Assembly (NCBI RefSeq): GCF_002117915.1 | Contig: NZ_BDJB01000003.1 | Location: 496,001 to 560,000 of the forward strand | Direction of reading: 5' to 3' | Source of the DNA: Sphingomonas sp. TZW2008 | Lineage (GTDB): Bacteria; Pseudomonadota; Alphaproteobacteria; Sphingomonadales; Sphingomonadaceae | DNA: 64,000 nt | In this document: positions 60,414 to 64,000 of the stretch, piece after piece | Position numbering within the stretch: the stretch's first letter is position 1 | Layout: every line of letters begins with the position of its first letter | The notes under the pieces: model-generated | Told to the model about the DNA's origin: nothing | The model's database searches: none | Seen by the model: the letters and a program-made list of their open reading frames with translations, nothing else | Translations under genes and position numbers: made by a program

Positions 60414-62345
60414 TCACGGCATGTGGAAGACGATCGACTGCTGCTGCCCCGAACAGGCCAGTGCGCCTTCGGGACGGAAGCTGCTGGTGAAGCGCGCGTC
60501 ACGCACCACGCCCATCGCAGCGTCGTTGAAGATAAAGGGGGGATAAGCGGCAACGGCGCGCTGCGTTGCGGTACGGCCATCCGCGGTCACATCGAATTCG
60601 GCGCGCACCCATCCCTCGAAGCCGAAGCGCGCGGCCGCGTCGGGATAATCCGAGCTGCCGCCGCCAGTGCGCCTGACCGCCGGCTCCAGCCCGATCAGCG
60701 CGCATTGCTCCGCCGTCAGACCAGTCTGCCGGAACGCGGCCTGCGCGCCTGCGACATCGCGCAGGCGGGCAAGCGCGTCCGCCTTCTGCAACAGCGCCGC
60801 GACCTTGAGCGGGTGGCCGGCCTGCAATGGCGCGGCGATCACGGCGTCGAGCAATTGCACCGCATCAGGCGGTGCCGAGGCTTTGAACCGCGGCGCGGCG
60901 ATCGCGAGCCGCAGCGTAGCGGCAGACACGGCATCGGCAGCGACCGCCGGCTCCGCGAGCGTCGCGCGCAAGGCGGCGCGATATTTCGTGGCATCGTATT
61001 TCTTCATGTCGCGCCCGGTCAGCAGCGCCTGCGCCGCGGGTGGGGCGTTGAGCGTGGTCGCCAGCGCGCGCGCCTTCGCCCGCATCACATCGCGCTCCTT
61101 CTCGTCAAGCAGCGGGCTCATCGAGAGCATTATCGCGCCGCGCAATCCGACGAGGTCGTCGCGCGCGGCATCGATCCGCTGCATAGGCAGAGCGCGCGCA
61201 TCGGGCATGTCCGCCCACGCCGGACTGCCAACGCCGCGGCTGTCGAACCAGGCGCTAAGCGCGTCCGCCACCGGCCCGAAGATCGAGGGCCGCTCCGCCG
61301 CCCGGATGCAGCGCAGCTCGATCCGTGTCGACGCGCGGTAGATCAGCGGAATGGCGCGCGCGCTCTCGGGCTTCCACGACCAGTCGCGCACCGCCTGCGC
61401 GAAGGCGATCGCACTGGCTCTCCCGCCGGTGGTGAAAATCGGCGTGACGTCCGTCACGTGCCCGTCGTTGCCGAGCGTGAACTCGACCACCGCGATATCC
61501 TCGGGCCGGACGCCGCCGGCGGGGTCGCAGGCCGGCGGCTCCATATCGACCGCGGTCGCGAACGGCGCGTCCTTCATCCGCCCAGCGCCGGTGTAGACGA
61601 GGTAGCGCCGCGCGTTGACGACGTCGTTGTTGCGCAGCGCGGCGATCGCGAGGTCCGATCGCGTCGCGATATCGTCGAGCGTCACCTTGAGCCCCAGCCC
61701 GCCCTGCTTGGCGAGGCTGTCGCGCAGCACCGCATAGGCCTCCTTGTCGCGCCCCTCGTTGAGCAGGACGCGCGCATAGATCGTCTGGACCCGCGCGACG
61801 TCGCGCGGGCTGAGTCCCGGCGAGGTGGTGACGATGGTGCGCGCCTCCTCCGCATAGCGCAGCGCCTGGCCGTCGTGGTCGAACATCAGCGCCTGCGCCA
61901 TCAGCATCAGCGGCAGTATACGCTGCGGCCCGGCCGAGAGCTCGAGCGCGCGGCGGTACTCGACGAGCGCGCCGTCGTAATCCGATCGCCTGATCGCGAC
62001 CTCACCGAGCATGACAATAGCGTCACGCACGTCGCTGGCGAACGTCGCCCCGCGCGCCTGCAGTTGCGGCAGGCCCCGACGGATCGCCGCTTCCCCTTCC
62101 GCATCGCGACCGACCGTCACCAGGCAGCGCCCTTTGCGCACGTCGATCGCCGCGGCGACGAGCGCGTTGCGCTTTGCCGCCCCCGATCGCTCGATCGCCT
62201 CGAACGCGGCGATCGCTTCCTCGCACCTGCCCGGGCTGGCCGAGGCATCGCTCGCGGCGTCGAACTGTTGTTGCAAGCTGGCCGCGCCGGCCGGCGGCGT
62301 GCCCCCCGCTTGACCCGTGGCCAGCAACGCTAGCAGATACAGCAT
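60414..62345 (-). CDS. exported TPR protein with two TonB-C-like domains
   Basis: A 643-residue protein that I recognise only by parts. It has a short signal peptide (MLYLLALLATGQAGG). Residues 30-230 are helical repeats of the tetratricopeptide kind (YDGALVEYRRALEL, ALRYAEEARTIV). The segment around 280-345 (VVEFTLGNDGHVTDV...FAQAVRDWSWKP) and the C-terminal one (AEFDVTADGRTATQRAV...VVRDARFTSSF) both resemble the TonB C-terminal fold. There is no TM-anchored Pro-rich linker, so it is not an energy transducer in the usual sense. The start at 62345 has a G-run ribosome-binding site. It is divergent from a thioredoxin-like gene. Confidence 0.72.
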   Translation of the reverse strand: MLYLLALLATGQAGGTPPAGAASLQQQFDAASDASASPGRCEEAIAAFEAIERSGAAKRNALVAAAIDVRKGRCLVTVGRDAEGEAAIRRGLPQLQARGATFASDVRDAIVMLGEVAIRRSDYDGALVEYRRALELSAGPQRILPLMLMAQALMFDHDGQALRYAEEARTIVTTSPGLSPRDVARVQTIYARVLLNEGRDKEAYAVLRDSLAKQGGLGLKVTLDDIATRSDLAIAALRNNDVVNARRYLVYTGAGRMKDAPFATAVDMEPPACDPAGGVRPEDIAVVEFTLGNDGHVTDVTPIFTTGGRASAIAFAQAVRDWSWKPESARAIPLIYRASTRIELRCIRAAERPSIFGPVADALSAWFDSRGVGSPAWADMPDARALPMQRIDAARDDLVGLRGAIMLSMSPLLDEKERDVMRAKARALATTLNAPPAAQALLTGRDMKKYDATKYRAALRATLAEPAVAADAVSAATLRLAIAAPRFKASAPPDAVQLLDAVIAAPLQAGHPLKVAALLQKADALARLRDVAGAQAAFRQTGLTAEQCALIGLEPAVRRTGGGSSDYPDAAARFGFEGWVRAEFDVTADGRTATQRAVAAYPPFIFNDAAMGVVRDARFTSSFRPEGALACSGQQQSIVFHMP

Positions 62346-62405
62346 CTTACATCCCCCCCGTTGCGGCAGAACAATCATGAATTCGTCGCCAAGTCGAGCC
62401 GCTGG

Positions 62406-62849
62406 ATGATGCGAAGTGGCACTATCATCACCGCATTGCTCGGGCTTGCCGCGACGTCAGCAGCGATCGAGCCGGTGCCCTATCCGCCCGGCACGGTTCT
62501 ACTGCTGGTCGCAGGCTGGTGCGCGCCGTGCCGCGGCGAGCTCGCCCAACTCGACGCGATTGCGCAGGCGGCAGCGCCGTTGTCGGTGCGCGTGATGCTG
62601 ATCGACGACGATCGCAGCGGGCGCCGCATGGTCGCCACCCTGCCGCCGCCGCGTCGCTGGGAGCCGGACCCCGCGATCCATGCTGCGGCGCGCGTCGCAC
62701 TGCTCGCGCGCACGCCTGGCCTGCCGTACAGCGTCGCGATCGGGGCCGATGGGCGGATCTGTGCCGAGCAACGCGGCGGGCTCGACGCGCTGCGCGCGCG
62801 GGCGCTCGTCATGCGCTGCCGCGCGCTGCATCGGGGGGTGGCACCATAA
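62406..62849 (+). CDS. exported thioredoxin-like protein
   Basis: A 147-residue protein with a signal peptide (RSGTIITALLGLAATSAA) and a thioredoxin-fold core. VLLLVAGWCAPCRGELAQL carries the CxxC redox motif (WCAPC), and LPYSVAIGADGRIC supplies the cis-Pro region. It is shorter than TlpA/ResA proteins. The start is uncertain: ATG at 62406 or 62409, or at 62361 with a polar leader; I use 62406. It is divergent from the TPR/TonB-C gene, and both are predicted periplasmic, so they may work together. It could reduce disulfides in periplasmic or outer-membrane proteins. Confidence 0.72.
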   Translation: MMRSGTIITALLGLAATSAAIEPVPYPPGTVLLLVAGWCAPCRGELAQLDAIAQAAAPLSVRVMLIDDDRSGRRMVATLPPPRRWEPDPAIHAAARVALLARTPGLPYSVAIGADGRICAEQRGGLDALRARALVMRCRALHRGVAP

Positions 62850-62859
62850 CAAAAGTTAC

Positions 62860-62888
62860 TTGACCCGATCGTGCGTGATCGCGAGAAT
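62860..62888 (+). promoter_or_regulatory. promoter of the acyl-CoA dehydrogenase gene
   Basis: TTGACC (62860-62865) and GAGAAT (62883-62888) with a 17-base spacer, 30 bases ahead of the start codon. GGAGGGG (62904-62910) is the ribosome-binding site. Confidence 0.6.
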
Positions 62889-62899
62889 TAGTGATCACG
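62874..62899. promoter_or_regulatory. inverted repeat over the -10 box of the acyl-CoA dehydrogenase promoter
   Basis: CGTGATC (62874-62880) and GATCACG (62893-62899) are perfect inverted copies 12 bases apart that bracket the -10 element. This is the placement expected of a repressor operator, such as a TetR- or GntR-type fatty-acid regulator. The regulator is not identified. Confidence 0.5.
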
Positions 62900-62917
62900 T
62901 TTCGGAGGGGTTTTTCC

Positions 62918-64000
62918 ATGTCGCTCGACCAGGTCGCGGGCCGTTTTGCGTATAATGAGGATCACGAGGCGTTCCGCCAGACGGTGCGCAGCTTCCTGGC
63001 CAAGGACGGCGTGCCCCACGCCGATCAGTGGGAGAAGGATCGCCTGGTGCCCAAGTCCTTCTGGCAGAAGGCCGGAGAAGTCGGCATGCTGTGTCCGACC
63101 GTGCCGGAGGAGTACGGCGGGCTCGGCCTCGATTTCGGCTACAACGCGATCGTCGACGAGGAAATGGCCTATTCGGGCGTGCCTGCGGGCTTCTCGCTCC
63201 AGTCGGACATCGTCGCCGGCTACATGGAAACCTACGGGTCCGAGGAGCAGAAGAAGGAGTGGCTGCCCAAGATGGTATCGGGCGACGTGATCACCGCGAT
63301 CGCGATGACCGAGCCTGGCACGGGCAGCGATCTTCAGTCGATCCGCACCACCGCGAAGAAGGACGGCAACCACTACGTCATCAACGGATCGAAGACGTAC
63401 ATCACCAATGGCCAGAACACCGATCTGACGCTGGTCGTCGCGAAGACCGATCCGACCGCGCAGCCCGCCTACAAGGGCATGTCGATCATCCTGGTCGAGA
63501 GCGATCGCGAGGGGTTCAGCAAGGGGCGCAAGCTCGACAAGATCGGGCAGGACGCGGCGGACACGTCCGAGCTGTTCTTCGAGGACGTGCGCGTGCCGAT
63601 CACCAACTGCCTTGGTGAAGAGGGCATGGGCTTCATCTACCTGATGAGCCAGCTGCCGCAGGAGCGGCTGTCGATCGCGGTATCGACGCATGCCTCGGCG
63701 CAGAAGGCGTTCGACGATACCGTCGCGTTCGTGAAGGATCGCAAGGCGTTCAAGGGCACGGTGTTCGACTTCCAGAACACCAAGTTCGTCCTCGCCGATC
63801 TCAAGGCGAAGCTGCAGGTCGGTTGGGCGCACCTCGACTGGGCGATCGCGCGCCACTTGAAGGGCGAGCTGACCAACGAGGAAGGCGCCGCGGCTAAGCT
63901 GTGGCACACCGACCTCCAGTGGGAAGTGATGGACAAGTGCCTCCAGCTGCACGGCGGCGCGGGTTACATGAACGAATATCCGATCGCCAAGATGTGGCGC
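62918..64000 (+). CDS. acyl-CoA dehydrogenase (partial, 3' end outside the window)
   Basis: The first 361 codons of an FAD-dependent acyl-CoA dehydrogenase; the frame is open to the window edge. It begins MSLDQVAGRFAYNEDHEAFR. The N-terminal helical domain, the FAD/substrate motif AIAMTEPGTGSDLQSI (about 129-144), YVINGSKTYITNGQ and the C-terminal LQLHGGAGYMNEYPIAK are present. The last 20-30 residues of the family are missing. It catalyses alpha,beta-dehydrogenation of acyl-CoA in beta-oxidation; chain-length preference cannot be read. It has its own promoter and operator-like repeat. Confidence 0.93.
   Translation, partial: MSLDQVAGRFAYNEDHEAFRQTVRSFLAKDGVPHADQWEKDRLVPKSFWQKAGEVGMLCPTVPEEYGGLGLDFGYNAIVDEEMAYSGVPAGFSLQSDIVAGYMETYGSEEQKKEWLPKMVSGDVITAIAMTEPGTGSDLQSIRTTAKKDGNHYVINGSKTYITNGQNTDLTLVVAKTDPTAQPAYKGMSIILVESDREGFSKGRKLDKIGQDAADTSELFFEDVRVPITNCLGEEGMGFIYLMSQLPQERLSIAVSTHASAQKAFDDTVAFVKDRKAFKGTVFDFQNTKFVLADLKAKLQVGWAHLDWAIARHLKGELTNEEGAAAKLWHTDLQWEVMDKCLQLHGGAGYMNEYPIAKMWR

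Overview
The window looks like chromosome from a Sphingomonas-type alphaproteobacterium (Sphingomonadales). It is GC-rich almost throughout. It carries an alphaproteobacterial LexA box (GAAC-N7-GAAC) ahead of an imuA-imuB-dnaE2 mutasome operon. It has a hisG-hisD-nusB group, a DUF4169 gene, and the rimP-nusA-ylxR-infB-rbfA...truB-rpsO-pnp translation block. The genus is inferred from gene content and order only. I see no transposase, integrase, CRISPR array, rRNA or tRNA. Coding density is high, and at least twelve neighbouring gene pairs overlap by four bases (ATGA or GTGA).

Layout. 0.2-3.7 kb: a two-domain KaiC-like ATPase coupled to a hybrid histidine kinase. 3.9-7.7 kb: a three-subunit Tat-exported molybdenum aldehyde/isoquinoline oxidoreductase (PaoABC type). 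7.9-13.2 kb, minus strand: a LysR regulator followed by an exported M20 peptidase and an exported M14 carboxypeptidase; dyads with LysR spacing flank the regulator. 13.5-17.7 kb: an RND efflux lipoprotein adaptor and pump. 17.7-24.7 kb: a flippase, two tandem CDP-glycerol glycerophosphotransferase-like enzymes, and a convergent tightly packed operon (DAG-kinase-fold lipid kinase, nucleotidyltransferase-like protein, MobA-like NTP transferase, HAD phosphatase). This looks like a phospho-headgroup lipid or polymer pathway, and I suggest anionic sphingolipid (ceramide phosphoglycerate) synthesis.

24.9-34.8 kb: an outer-membrane DUF2490 protein, a small conserved-looking protein, a lipocalin-like protein, an aldehyde dehydrogenase with an operator-like repeat, DUF4169, nusB-hisD-hisG, DUF2332, and a coupled bolA-GST-NUDIX-pirin run facing a J-domain protein. 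34.9-46.6 kb, minus strand: the translation/RNA block, with thymidine kinase, a site-2 protease and a tautomerase interspersed. 46.7-50.4 kb: the branched-chain 2-oxoacid dehydrogenase E1alpha-E1beta-E2 operon, with no E3, preceded by a 16-bp perfect palindrome. 50.6-57.0 kb: the LexA-boxed imuA-imuB-dnaE2 operon, whose ImuB carries a large disordered insertion. 57.1-62.9 kb: a cytochrome P450 coupled to a hotdog thioesterase, a fumarylacetoacetate hydrolase, a TPR/TonB-C periplasmic protein and a divergent thioredoxin-like protein. 62.9 kb to the end: an acyl-CoA dehydrogenase cut by the window edge, with a promoter and an overlapping inverted repeat.

The observations most worth following up are the kinase/cytidylyltransferase-like/glycerophosphotransferase locus at 19-24.7 kb, the ImuB insertion, the operator-like palindromes at 12.19, 27.87 and 50.54 kb, the KaiC-kinase pair, and the hairpin over the rbfA ribosome-binding site.
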